This document shows, one piece after another, positions 54,619 through 63,384 of a DNA stretch of 64,000 nt; the stretch's first letter is position 1, and each line of letters begins with the position of its first letter. Location of the stretch: contig NZ_FNQF01000009.1 in NCBI RefSeq assembly GCF_900107595.1, positions 1-64,000 on the forward strand, in the 5' to 3' direction. This DNA comes from Psychroflexus halocasei. Its GTDB lineage: Bacteria > Bacteroidota > Bacteroidia > Flavobacteriales > Flavobacteriaceae. The position numbers and the translations under genes were made by a program. The notes under the pieces are model-generated. The model worked only from the letters and a program-made list of their open reading frames with translations. It was not told the DNA's origin and did not search any database.

Positions 54619-55263
54619 CTAAGAGTTAAGCCACTTATAGCTAATAACTAGTGGTGCTATTTCAAGGCTGCAAATGTACAAAATAAAATAATACCAATCT
54701 TGTATTATGTACTTTCTATATCTGTATATGTAGTTTCCTATAAAGACAAGGTTTGTCAGGCAAAATAAAACAATAACGAGATAAGAAAATCCTTCAAATT
54801 GAATTTTATTATAGGTTAAAATCGCAGTAAGAGGTAAAATAAGTAAAGAGGCATATCCCAAACTTGCAATTTTGAAGAAAATATAATTGAGGATTAAGTC
54901 TGTTTTATTTATAAAAAAACCAACACAAATCTCTAAAAGACTTTTGGATATAATAATGATTGAAAAAAATAAACCAATATGTGAAAAGTTAACGATGTCA
55001 GAGTTCGTTTTTAAAGTTTCAATTTGCATCATGCTAATGCTCATAACACTGATCGTAATGATAAAAAGTATTAAATCAAACCAAATAATTTGTTGCTTGA
55101 GTCTTTTCTTTTCCGCGAAATAAGATTTTAAAAAATCAAGCTTAAAAAATAAATAAAACTCATTGGTGTTGATATATTTGGCAGCAACAATCAAAAGGAG
55201 GATAGCTAAATAAATAAAGCTAATCCAATCAGATGAACTTGTATGCCTAACAATAACCTCCAC
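54619..55263 (-). CDS. DUF4271 membrane protein
   Basis: About 214 residues with seven or so hydrophobic helices; DUF4271 family by size, by hydrophobic profile, and by its usual place next to hemD in flavobacteria. The frame starts at a TTG (55278), but that codon lies inside a TACATTTG -7 box, so the GTG at 55263 (MEVIVRHTSSSDWISF) is preferred. Function unknown. Confidence 0.75.
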   Translation of the reverse strand: MEVIVRHTSSSDWISFIYLAILLLIVAAKYINTNEFYLFFKLDFLKSYFAEKKRLKQQIIWFDLILFIITISVMSISMMQIETLKTNSDIVNFSHIGLFFSIIIISKSLLEICVGFFINKTDLILNYIFFKIASLGYASLLILPLTAILTYNKIQFEGFSYLVIVLFCLTNLVFIGNYIYRYRKYIIQDWYYFILYICSLEIAPLVISYKWLNS

Positions 55264-55275
55264 AATTTTTTTCTG

Positions 55276-55283
55276 CAAATGTA
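55276..55283 (-). promoter_or_regulatory. -7 promoter box of the DUF4271-hemD operon
   Basis: TACATTTG on the minus strand. It overlaps the TTG that would otherwise be the DUF4271 start, which argues for the downstream GTG at 55263. Confidence 0.45.
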
Positions 55284-55329
55284 AATTAATTTGTTGTTTT
55301 GTTAACTCAATCCATGGACATAAAATATT

Positions 55330-55337
55330 TACCTTTG
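55330..55337 (+). promoter_or_regulatory. -7 promoter box of the GT2-pyrC operon
   Basis: TACCTTTG, 22 bases before the ATG at 55360. The -33 element is unclear. Confidence 0.45.
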
Positions 55338-55359
55338 CGGCACAAACTTTAGCAAATCA

Positions 55360-56082
55360 ATGAACAAACGATTGGTGATCATACCAACTTATAATGAATG
55401 CGAAAACATCACAGATATCATTGATGCTGTTTTTTCGCTTCCACTTGATTTCCATCTCCTTGTTATTGATGATAATTCTCCAGATGGGACGCCTCAATTA
55501 GTCAAAGATTTGCAGAAAACTTACCCTAATCTCTTTCTTGAGGTAAGACTTAAGAAAAACGGTTTAGGAACCGCTTACATTCATGGTTTTAAATGGGCTT
55601 TAGAAAAAGGCTATGAAAAGATTTTTCAGATGGATGCCGATTTTTCTCATAATCCTAAAGATTTGGTTGAAATGGATAAAGCATTTCTAACCGATGGTGC
55701 AGATGTTGTTATAGGATCTAGGTATTTAACAGGTGTAAATGTTGTTAACTGGCCGATGAAAAGGGTTTTGATGTCTTGGGGCGCCTCAAAGTATGTAAAG
55801 TTGATCACAGGTTTAGAAATAGAAGATACCACGGCAGGTTTTGTAGCTTATAGAAAAGAAGTGCTTGAGAAAATTGACTTGAATCGCATAAAGTTTATAG
55901 GTTATGCTTTTCAAATAGAAATGAAATATAAAGCTTATCATTTAGGTTTTAATGTCAAAGAAATTCCGATTATCTTTACCGACAGAACTCGTGGAAAATC
56001 TAAAATGAGTAGCAAAATAATAACAGAAGCAGTATTTGGTGTAATCCGTATGCGCTTCCGTAAAATGATAGGTAAATTGTAG
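55360..56082 (+). CDS. polyprenol-phosphate mannose synthase-like glycosyltransferase (GT2)
   Basis: A 240-residue GT2 enzyme of the dolichol-phosphate mannosyltransferase (DPM1) type: IPTYNECENI, VIDDNSPDGTPQL, QMDADFSHNPKDL (the DAD metal site) and DTTAGFVAYRKEVL. It has no membrane domain, as in DPM1-like soluble forms. It transfers a sugar from a nucleotide donor to a lipid carrier for glycoprotein or lipid glycosylation. The stop codon abuts the dihydroorotase start. Confidence 0.9.
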   Translation: MNKRLVIIPTYNECENITDIIDAVFSLPLDFHLLVIDDNSPDGTPQLVKDLQKTYPNLFLEVRLKKNGLGTAYIHGFKWALEKGYEKIFQMDADFSHNPKDLVEMDKAFLTDGADVVIGSRYLTGVNVVNWPMKRVLMSWGASKYVKLITGLEIEDTTAGFVAYRKEVLEKIDLNRIKFIGYAFQIEMKYKAYHLGFNVKEIPIIFTDRTRGKSKMSSKIITEAVFGVIRMRFRKMIGKL

Positions 56083-57420
56083 ATGGTATATTTAATTAAA
56101 CATGCGAAGATTGTTAATGAAGGAAAGATAACTGAAGGTGACGTTCTGATTGAAGATCATATCATTAAAGAGATCAATTCTTCTATAAGTGTTAAATCAA
56201 GCGAAACAAAAGTGATTGATGCTGAGGGAAACTATTTAATCCCTGGTATGATCGACGATCAGGTTCATTTTAGAGAACCAGGATTAACACATAAAGAAAC
56301 AATTTTGACAGGTTCGAAGGCTGCTGTTTCTGGCGGAATCACATCTTTTTTTGAAATGCCGAACACGAATCCACAGACTACGACACAAGAGAAATTTCAA
56401 GAGAAAATAGAACTAGCTCAAAAAGGAAGTTTTGCTAATTATGCTTTCATGTTTGGCGGAACGAATGATAATTTAGAGGAGATTAAAAAGATAGACCCTC
56501 AAACAACGCCTGCACTGAAGCTTTTTTTGGGTTCTTCTACAGGAAATATGTTGGTTGATGATGAAAAGGTTTTAAAAGAAATTTTTGAAAACTCACCGAT
56601 TATAATCTCTGCACATTGTGAAGATGAAGCTACAATTAAAGCAAATTTAGATAAAGCAATTGAAGAATTTGGTGAAGAAATCCCGATAGGCCAACACCCG
56701 AAGATCAGAAGTGCTGAAGCTTGTTATTTATCTTCTTCAAAAGCGATAAAACTCGCAGAGGAAACAGGGGCTCGATTACATGTTTTTCATTTATCAACAG
56801 CAAAAGAAATGCGTCTGTTTAACGGAAAGAAAAAACTCGAAAATAAAAAAATTACAGCTGAGGTATGTGTGCATCACTTGTGGTTTTCAGACGAGGATTA
56901 TGACGAAAAAGGAACTTTAATAAAGTGGAATCCAGCTGTGAAATCAGCACAAGATCGTCAAGCACTTTTAGAGGCGCTTAAAAATAACAAAATCGACGTG
57001 ATAGCTACTGATCATGCGCCTCATACTTTAGAAGAAAAACAAAATACTTATACAAAAGCACCAAGCGGCGGACCTTTAGTTCAGCATGCTTTACCAGCTC
57101 TATTCGAATATTATCATCAAGGCGTTTTGAGTGTTGAGCAAATTGTGGAGAAAACATCTCATAACCCTGCAAAACTTTTTGATGTTGAAAAAAGAGGCTT
57201 TATTAAGGAGGGTTATTTTGCTGATTTAGTGTTGGTCAATCTCAACTCGCCTTGGACAGTCAATCAATCTAATATTTTTTATAAATGTGGTTGGTCACCA
57301 TTTTTTGGAAATACCTTTAAATCGAGAATTACGCATACTTTTGTTAACGGACATCTTGTTTATAACAACTTTAAGTTCAGTGAAGAAATGCCGGGACAGC
57401 CATTAAAATTTGACAGATGA
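56083..57420 (+). CDS. dihydroorotase
   Basis: A 445-residue amidohydrolase of the class I dihydroorotase type. The metal site begins DDQVHFREPGLTHKE; further metal or substrate residues are in ISAHCEDE, LHVFHLSTAKE and VIATDHAPHT. It closes carbamoyl-aspartate to dihydroorotate in pyrimidine synthesis. It starts immediately after the GT2 gene and overlaps the DUF4296 gene by four bases. Confidence 0.95.
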   Translation: MVYLIKHAKIVNEGKITEGDVLIEDHIIKEINSSISVKSSETKVIDAEGNYLIPGMIDDQVHFREPGLTHKETILTGSKAAVSGGITSFFEMPNTNPQTTTQEKFQEKIELAQKGSFANYAFMFGGTNDNLEEIKKIDPQTTPALKLFLGSSTGNMLVDDEKVLKEIFENSPIIISAHCEDEATIKANLDKAIEEFGEEIPIGQHPKIRSAEACYLSSSKAIKLAEETGARLHVFHLSTAKEMRLFNGKKKLENKKITAEVCVHHLWFSDEDYDEKGTLIKWNPAVKSAQDRQALLEALKNNKIDVIATDHAPHTLEEKQNTYTKAPSGGPLVQHALPALFEYYHQGVLSVEQIVEKTSHNPAKLFDVEKRGFIKEGYFADLVLVNLNSPWTVNQSNIFYKCGWSPFFGNTFKSRITHTFVNGHLVYNNFKFSEEMPGQPLKFDR

Positions 57421-57800
57421 TAAAACGTCTTAGTTATATTTTTTTTATTCTAATCATGATGGTTTCATGTCAGGAAACTTATGAGGTATCTAAACCTGAT
57501 CAATTGATTGGTAAAGAGAAAATGATTGAGATTGTCACTGATATGATGATTCTTGATGCTGCAGATAATGTTTCTGATATTCCTTTGAAAAAAAACAACA
57601 TTAGCTCTTATCAATTAATTTCTGAAAAATATGGAATTGATAGTATTCAGTTGAAGCAAAATCTGAATTATTACAATACTCAATTTGATGAGAATTTAGA
57701 AATTTACAAGGAGGTGAAAGCAAATGTGGAAGCTAAGAGAAGCGCCTTAGATGAGCCGAAAGAAGATTCAGACTCAACCTCAGTAAAAACAATTAAGTAA
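57417..57800 (+). CDS. DUF4296 lipoprotein
   Basis: A 127-residue lipoprotein (lipobox MVSC, C18). The LIGKEKMIEIVTDMMILDAA motif and the following helical region match DUF4296, a small lipoprotein family of Bacteroidota. It overlaps the dihydroorotase stop, and its neighbour order recalls other flavobacterial genomes. Function unknown. Confidence 0.85.
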   Translation: MIKRLSYIFFILIMMVSCQETYEVSKPDQLIGKEKMIEIVTDMMILDAADNVSDIPLKKNNISSYQLISEKYGIDSIQLKQNLNYYNTQFDENLEIYKEVKANVEAKRSALDEPKEDSDSTSVKTIK

Positions 57801-57807
57801 AACAACT

Positions 57808-58821
57808 TTAAGATTCTTCTTCTTTATCGTGATATGCGATAAGTTTGATACTGTCTTCTATTGATCTAAATTCAAAATTTAATAGCTCTTTGATTTTTGA
57901 ATTATCGTAAATTAATTTAGAATTCAGATTTTGTATTAAATTCAAGTTGATTTGTTTCTTGTAGCCAAACACAGAAATCATCGATTCTATCACCCAGAGA
58001 ATATACATCAAAGTTTTGCTAAGCTTAATGCTAGGAGGTTTTGCACCATACGCATTAGCGATAAGCGTCATCACACGTTTAAAGTCTGTATTTTCGCTGA
58101 CCAAGATAAAACGTTGTTGTTTAACCTCATGTTGTGTGAGTTGATACATGATTTCAACACAATCATAAACATCAACAAATCCCGTTTGTTTAGGAATGTA
58201 AAAAGAAAAACCAGCTTTTGCCTTTTTGAGGATTAATCCGCTGCCTGACGCTTCAAAACCATCACCAAGCACAACACCAGGGTTCACAATAACTGCATTT
58301 AAGCCTTCTTGCGTTGCTCTCCAAACCTCTCGCTCTGCACCATATTTTGCAATGGCATAAATGTTTGTTTTGTCTTGCTCAGAGATCGTGATTTTTTCGG
58401 TGATTCGGTCAGAAATTTCATCAGGACTCAGTGTCGCAATTGAGCTGACGTGACAAAGTTTTTCAACTCCGTAATCCAAAGCAAAATTGACAATGTTTTT
58501 AGTTCCCTCAATATGTAATCGTCTCATTTGTTTATAATCTGAAGGCGAATTGCTGATAAGCCCAGCGCAATGGTAAAGATGCTTAATTTGAGTTTTAAAA
58601 ATCTCTTCTAATCTAGGAACATCTAAAATGTCCGCTTTTTCCCATTTGATGTTTTCAGAAATAGATTCTGAGGTAATTGCATCATATTTTAAAAGAACAT
58701 CAATACTGTGTTTTTTCTTTAGTTCACTCCTAAAAATAGCAATTGATCTTTCTTTTTGAAGAATTAATTTGGCTAATAGATGCGTGCCTAAAAAACCTGT
58801 TGCGCCTGTCACTAAATTCAT
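57808..58821 (-). CDS. NAD-dependent epimerase/dehydratase family protein
   Basis: A 337-residue extended short-chain dehydrogenase: GATGFLGTHLLAKL nucleotide loop, LYHCAGLIS, the YxxxK site YAIAKYGAE, and NPGVVLGDG. The substrate is unknown; members act on nucleotide sugars or hydroxy-carbonyl compounds. It is convergent with the DUF4296 gene and divergent from tyrS. Confidence 0.85.
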   Translation of the reverse strand: MNLVTGATGFLGTHLLAKLILQKERSIAIFRSELKKKHSIDVLLKYDAITSESISENIKWEKADILDVPRLEEIFKTQIKHLYHCAGLISNSPSDYKQMRRLHIEGTKNIVNFALDYGVEKLCHVSSIATLSPDEISDRITEKITISEQDKTNIYAIAKYGAEREVWRATQEGLNAVIVNPGVVLGDGFEASGSGLILKKAKAGFSFYIPKQTGFVDVYDCVEIMYQLTQHEVKQQRFILVSENTDFKRVMTLIANAYGAKPPSIKLSKTLMYILWVIESMISVFGYKKQINLNLIQNLNSKLIYDNSKIKELLNFEFRSIEDSIKLIAYHDKEEES

Positions 58822-58864
58822 GCTGTAAATATACTCAGGTTATAGGAAAAAAGAAGCATTATAA

Positions 58865-58872
58865 TATCTTTG
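58865..58872 (+). promoter_or_regulatory. -7 promoter box of tyrS
   Basis: TATCTTTG, 17 bases before the tyrS ATG. The -33 element is not obvious. Confidence 0.45.
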
Positions 58873-58889
58873 TACCAAATTATTAAAAG

Positions 58890-60185
58890 ATGAAAAAGGA
58901 TTTTGTAAAAGAGGTCACCTGGAGAGGAATGGTACACGATGTCATGCCAGGTACACAAGAGCATTTGAATGAAGAGGTAAGAGCTGCATACGTTGGTATT
59001 GACCCCACTGCAGATTCACTTCATGTTGGGCATTTGGTTGGTGTGATGTTGTTAAAACATTTTCAGTTGTCAGGTCATAAACCTGTTGCTTTAATTGGTG
59101 GTGCAACTGGAATGATAGGTGATCCGTCTGGGAAATCAGATGAAAGAAATCTACTAGATGAAGAAACGCTTGCAAAAAACCAAGCAGGCATTAAAAAACA
59201 ATTATCTAAGTTTTTAGATTTTGAAAGTGATGCTGAAAATGCTGCAATTTTGGTTAATAATTATGACTGGATGAAAGAATTTAGTTTCATTGATTTTATT
59301 CGTGATGTTGGAAAACACATGACTGTCAATTATATGATGTCTAAAGACTCTGTCAAGAAAAGATTAGATGCATCATCTCAAGTCGGTCTGAGTTTTACTG
59401 AATTTACTTATCAATTGGTTCAAGGCTATGATTTTTTACATTTATTTCGCCATCATTCATGCAGTTTGCAAATGGGTGGTAGTGACCAGTGGGGAAATAT
59501 CACAACCGGAACTGAGCTGATAAGAAGAGTTGACCAAGAAAAAGGTTATGCCTTGACTTGTCCTTTAATCACAAAAGCTGATGGAGCTAAATTCGGAAAA
59601 ACAGCCTCTGGTAATATCTGGTTAGATCCTGAAAAAACATCTCCTTTTAAATTTTACCAATTCTGGTTAAATACAAGTGATGATGATGCAGAAAAGTTTA
59701 TCAAGATTTTTACTTTTAGAGATCAAGAAGAGATTGAAGGCTTAATTGAAAAGCATAAAGCAGAACCTCACTTGAGAACTTTACAAAAAGTATTGGCTGA
59801 AGATTTAACAATCACGGTTCACAGTGAAGTTGAATTAGAAAAAGCCAAAAAGGCAACGCAAGTTCTTTTTGGTAAATCAACTTTTGATGATTTAGCGTCA
59901 ATTGATGAACAAACTTTTTTGGATGTGTTTGATGGTGTGCCTCAAGCTGAAACTAGCTTAGAAGATTTTAATGATTTAGAAATTGTTGAGGTTTTAACGA
60001 CCTTGTCTGGGTTTATGAAATCAAAAGGAGAGGCGAGAAGAGCTTTAAAGCAAAACTCTATATCGGTGAATAAACAAAAAATTGATGCTGATAAAAAAAT
60101 GAGTCCAGAGGACCTTATTAACAGTAAATATGTGCTAATAAGTAAAGGGAAGAAGCAGAATTATCTTTTAGTTGTAAGATCATAA
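58890..60185 (+). CDS. tyrS: tyrosyl-tRNA synthetase
   Basis: A 431-residue class I synthetase of the TyrRS type: a HIGH-equivalent HVGH in [22 protein letters not shown], the tyrosine-specific [11 protein letters not shown] and GGSDQWGN, and a KMSKS-like KFGKT loop. The C-terminal S4-like RNA-binding domain is present (about 365-431). It attaches tyrosine to tRNA-Tyr. Confidence 0.97.
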   Translation: MKKDFVKEVTWRGMVHDVMPGTQEHLNEEVRAAYVGIDPTADSLHVGHLVGVMLLKHFQLSGHKPVALIGGATGMIGDPSGKSDERNLLDEETLAKNQAGIKKQLSKFLDFESDAENAAILVNNYDWMKEFSFIDFIRDVGKHMTVNYMMSKDSVKKRLDASSQVGLSFTEFTYQLVQGYDFLHLFRHHSCSLQMGGSDQWGNITTGTELIRRVDQEKGYALTCPLITKADGAKFGKTASGNIWLDPEKTSPFKFYQFWLNTSDDDAEKFIKIFTFRDQEEIEGLIEKHKAEPHLRTLQKVLAEDLTITVHSEVELEKAKKATQVLFGKSTFDDLASIDEQTFLDVFDGVPQAETSLEDFNDLEIVEVLTTLSGFMKSKGEARRALKQNSISVNKQKIDADKKMSPEDLINSKYVLISKGKKQNYLLVVRS

Positions 60186-60200
60186 AGGCTGTAAAAATAA

Positions 60201-60226
60201 TAAAGCCCCGAAAATTCGGGGCTTTA
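60201..60226 (+). terminator. terminator after tyrS
   Basis: AAAGCCCCGAA and TTCGGGGCTTT form a strong hairpin with a two-base loop; only a short T run follows. It lies 15 bases after the tyrS stop. Confidence 0.85.
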
Positions 60227-60245
60227 CCTTAACTAACCAATCTAT

Positions 60246-60293
60246 TATGAAAAAACTTCATCCTACCACAAACATAAAACAATTTTTCAATTA
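60246..60293 (+). other. orphan 15-codon reading frame with a gene-start-like leader
   Basis: An ATG in CTATTATGAAAAAAC begins a 15-codon frame (MKKLHPTTNIKQFFN) after an AACTAACCAATC leader, a style common ahead of flavobacterial genes. There is no gene behind it. It could be a decayed gene start or a small peptide; nothing proves translation. Confidence 0.3.
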
Positions 60294-60334
60294 AAAAATG
60301 ATTTTCAAATAAAAATTATATTTTTATATAAAAG

Positions 60335-61315
60335 TCATAACGCCATAAGGTTACAGCCCCTAATATCACTATTGTCAAATCTTCCTATCACTTCAAATTT
60401 ACTTTTTGTTAATTTTCTTCCTAAATCTTGTGTTGCAATAAAGCTACATGAGTGTAAGTTTGCAAGATCAATAACATTAATACCCCCATTTTTATTTTCA
60501 CCAATGAGCTGTAAAGGATCTTCAGTATCACGTATTAATACTTGCATTTGTTTTGGTAAATCGAAAACTCCATGGCCTTTGCTATAGGCTTGCGACAATA
60601 GTTCTGTCATCCCATATTCGCTGTGTATTTTATCTGTATTGAAACTCTTTTTTAATAATTGATGTACTTCTTCACGAATCATTTCTTTGCGTCTGCCTTT
60701 CATGCCGCCTGTTTCCATGACAATAATGTTTTCAAGATCAACATGGTAATTTTCAGCAAGATCTAGCAAAGCAAAAGTGACACCGATTAATAAAACTTTC
60801 TTTTTCTTGATTTCGGGGTTTTCTAAAGTTTTGACGAGTTCGTCTAGGTTGTTTAAATAAAAGCCACTTTCACTGGATTGACTTCTTTTAATAAAGTCAT
60901 TTGCCATGTGAACCAAGGATGAGTTATCTCTTTCTAAATAAGAAGGTAACAAAGCTAAAACCGTGAAATCTTCAACTGAACCATAAAACTTCTCAAAAGT
61001 GAGAAGACAGCTTTTTTCATATAAATCTGTATCAGCAACATAATGAATGCTTCTTTGCTGACCAGTTGTACCGCTACTCATAAATTGAATGTCAGCATCA
61101 CAGTTTTTATTTAAAACTTTATGAGATTTGAAAAACTCAATAGGCAAAAAAGGAATTTCTGCTGTTTTTTTTACCTCATCTGGATTGACCTTAAGCAAAT
61201 CGCAATATTTCTGGTAAACCAAAGTATGCTCATATTGGTATCGAAAAACTTTTAAACAAGTTTTGATAAAATCTTCCTCAGATTGAATATTAAAGATTTC
61301 TTCTTCAAGTTTCAT
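60335..61315 (-). CDS. LuxE/PaaK-like acyl-protein or acyl-CoA ligase family protein
   Basis: About 326 residues of the LuxE/PaaK (acyl-protein synthetase/ANL-like) family: FLPIEFFKSHKVLN, the phosphate-loop-like MSSGTTGQQRS, IVMETGGMKGRRKEMIRE and HSEYGMTELLSQAY. The frame reaches a GTG at 61342, but that codon lies in the upstream terminator, so the ATG at 61315 is chosen. No luxCD genes are present, so bioluminescence is unlikely; an acyl-activating or surface-lipid role is possible. Confidence 0.8.
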   Translation of the reverse strand: MKLEEEIFNIQSEEDFIKTCLKVFRYQYEHTLVYQKYCDLLKVNPDEVKKTAEIPFLPIEFFKSHKVLNKNCDADIQFMSSGTTGQQRSIHYVADTDLYEKSCLLTFEKFYGSVEDFTVLALLPSYLERDNSSLVHMANDFIKRSQSSESGFYLNNLDELVKTLENPEIKKKKVLLIGVTFALLDLAENYHVDLENIIVMETGGMKGRRKEMIREEVHQLLKKSFNTDKIHSEYGMTELLSQAYSKGHGVFDLPKQMQVLIRDTEDPLQLIGENKNGGINVIDLANLHSCSFIATQDLGRKLTKSKFEVIGRFDNSDIRGCNLMAL

Positions 61316-61330
61316 AAAAATTGTTTCAGA

Positions 61331-61360
61331 CAAAAAAAGCACCTCAACAGAGGTGCTTTT
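61331..61360 (-). terminator. terminator after the T9SS cargo gene
   Basis: GCACCTC and GAGGTGC form a hairpin with a four-base loop followed on the minus strand by seven T. It lies between the cargo gene (ends 61385) and the LuxE-like gene. Confidence 0.88.
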
Positions 61361-61384
61361 GCAAATATATTTATTTTAAATTGA

Positions 61385-63040
61385 TTATCTAACAATCAAT
61401 TTCTTTGTAATGCTATTTGACTCTTGAGTGATTTTAACTAAGTAAACTCCAGATTTTAAAGCTGAAATGTTCAAGCTTTCGTTAGAGTTCATTTCTTGAG
61501 AAATAACTGCTTTACCTAAAATATCATAAACTTCAACAGTAAAATCATCTGAATTTGAAGTGTTGATGTTTACATAAGTTCCTTGAGTAGGGTTAGGATA
61601 AACGCTAAATTCAGTAGCGTCAAAAGATGTGTTTCCTAAAGTTGCATTGAAATCATCTAAGCTTCTTGGGAATAACTGACCATCTCCTCCAAATTCAGAA
61701 ACAATACCTACAACATTGTTTAATTGAGTTGATGGAATTACTTCACCAATAAAATCAGCATTTTGAAATTGAGTTCTAAGAATAGTTGAGTTTGATCCAT
61801 CGGTTAAAGTGTAGTTAGTTCCTGCAGCGAACATTGCAGTACCATCACCTTCAGTAATTGTTACATTTTCGATAGCAACAACTTCAGATTCGTAGTTATT
61901 AAAGTTTGTAAGCAACTCATTAATCGTGATAATTTGTGGCACAATTTCGTTGTTATTAGAAGTTGCGACACCTGGATCTTCACTTGGGATGAATTGCATG
62001 ATACCGTTGTATTCAGATACAGAACCTGTGATCCCAGTGATACCATCTCCAATATTATAAGATGTTGTAATGTTTCCAGCAGGATCATCAATTAATATAG
62101 CAGCAGTAGCATCTTCAATATACTTTTGACCTCTAAAGTTTTGTTGGAAAGTCAATATAGCCTCGCTTGATAAAGTGAATAGGCTTCCATCTTGAGCGCT
62201 AGCTCTTAAAGCTGCGATATCAGAAACAGTACTTGTAGAAACAACATTAAAGTTAACTTCAGCAGTTACAGCAGGAGATAAAGGTTGGTCGCTTTGATCA
62301 AGCAATTCCATGCTAACACTGTGTGCACCTTCACTTAAACCAACTAGGCTAATAGGAGTTGAATCATATTGAGCAATTGGTGTACCACCATCAACAGTGT
62401 AAGAGATATAGCCATCACCAGTTCCATTTCCTAAAGCGAAGTTTTGAACGCTAAATTCAACGTCAACGTCACCAGAAGAAATGTTTTGACCTTCAGCAGG
62501 TGTTAAAATTGCTAATGCAGGACCAGATAATGCTTCAACTTTAAAGTTGTCAATGTAAAATAAGGAACCATCAACCCAGTCATCAGCGATATCATAAAAA
62601 CGAATACCAAATTCTTGAGAACCATCTGCTGTTGGCGTGTATTCAAAAGAAATTGTTTGCCATTGGTTAATAACAGCAGGATCAGAATATTGGCTTGGTT
62701 CATAACCAGTAGCGTTAAAGACTCTAACTCTTGCTTGGCTGTTAGTTGCGTAAACATCTAGACTTACCTTATAAGTTGTTCCGCTAACTAAACTCACTGA
62801 CTGTCTGATGTCAGTATTTCCTTGATCCTGAGTAAGTAAATTAACACTTGCAGATGAGTTACCTTCTGAAACAAAAGCTGCATCAGTGTTTTCTGTCAAG
62901 TCAGTTGTTGAAAAATCAATAACTGGCCATCCGTCAGGTGCACCTGATGTCCAATCTTCAAAGCTACCGTTGGTTGCCAAGTTTTGACCAACCATCGCAA
63001 AGCTAAAAAGCAAAGCAAATAATAAAGTAATTTTTTTCAT
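61385..63040 (-). CDS. secreted multi-domain protein with T9SS type A sorting domain
   Basis: About 551 residues. The signal peptide MKKITLLFALLFSFAMVGQ fixes the start at the ATG at 63040. Order: a carbohydrate-binding-like module (about 25-175, NGSFEDW to YIDNFKVEAL), an Ig-like segment (about 180-265), a DUF5689/OB-fold-like region (about 270-465) and the T9SS sorting domain (VYPNPTQGTYVNIN to KKLIVR). No catalytic domain is seen, so it may be a binding or adhesion protein. A TATATTTG box lies 24 bases upstream. Confidence 0.85.
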   Translation of the reverse strand: MKKITLLFALLFSFAMVGQNLATNGSFEDWTSGAPDGWPVIDFSTTDLTENTDAAFVSEGNSSASVNLLTQDQGNTDIRQSVSLVSGTTYKVSLDVYATNSQARVRVFNATGYEPSQYSDPAVINQWQTISFEYTPTADGSQEFGIRFYDIADDWVDGSLFYIDNFKVEALSGPALAILTPAEGQNISSGDVDVEFSVQNFALGNGTGDGYISYTVDGGTPIAQYDSTPISLVGLSEGAHSVSMELLDQSDQPLSPAVTAEVNFNVVSTSTVSDIAALRASAQDGSLFTLSSEAILTFQQNFRGQKYIEDATAAILIDDPAGNITTSYNIGDGITGITGSVSEYNGIMQFIPSEDPGVATSNNNEIVPQIITINELLTNFNNYESEVVAIENVTITEGDGTAMFAAGTNYTLTDGSNSTILRTQFQNADFIGEVIPSTQLNNVVGIVSEFGGDGQLFPRSLDDFNATLGNTSFDATEFSVYPNPTQGTYVNINTSNSDDFTVEVYDILGKAVISQEMNSNESLNISALKSGVYLVKITQESNSITKKLIVR

Positions 63041-63064
63041 AATGTTTGTTTTTAATTTTCGCTT

Positions 63065-63072
63065 CAAATATA
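63065..63072 (-). promoter_or_regulatory. -7 promoter box of the T9SS cargo gene
   Basis: TATATTTG on the minus strand, 24 bases before the start at 63040. Confidence 0.45.
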
Positions 63073-63283
63073 GGCTTTTTTAAGCTATTTGTCATTCATA
63101 AGTTAATAGACTTAACGATTTGATGATATAAGTCATGATTATCATTTTTAAAATATGGATTTGATAAAGGAAAAATTAATAGTATTTTTATTTGATAATA
63201 AAAACTAAAAGAGTTAATGAACATTATCAATTATTGAAAATGCAAACTGCTCTTTTTGGTATAATATTTTTTAGTTATTAAAG

Positions 63284-63303
63284 GTTAACTAAAGTTTACT
63301 AAA
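63284..63303 (+). promoter_or_regulatory. tandem 10-base direct repeat, possible response-regulator site
   Basis: GTTAACTAAA is immediately followed by GTTTACTAAA (one mismatch). OmpR/PhoB-type regulators bind direct repeats with 10-11 base spacing, and such a regulator is encoded 80 bases downstream, so autoregulation is plausible. Confidence 0.45.
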
Positions 63304-63343
63304 AAACTCCTTATCATAATTATTTATTAATTTAGGTGTCTGA

Positions 63344-63361
63344 TATATTTGTCTAAATTTG
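63344..63361 (+). promoter_or_regulatory. two overlapping -7 boxes of the response regulator gene
   Basis: TATATTTG (63344-63351) and TAAATTTG (63354-63361) both fit TAnnTTTG; the second is 23 bases before the ATG. Neither has a good TTG -33 element, consistent with activator dependence. Confidence 0.45.
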
Positions 63362-63384
63362 TATCAGAAATATTTAAAATCTTT

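Larger units (their letters stand above)
63073..63384. other. intergenic region between divergent T9SS cargo and response regulator genes
   Basis: About 310 very AT-rich bases without a credible gene. They hold tandem 10-base repeats (63284-63303) and two overlapping TAnnTTTG boxes for the response regulator. No RNA gene or mobile element was seen. Confidence 0.5.
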
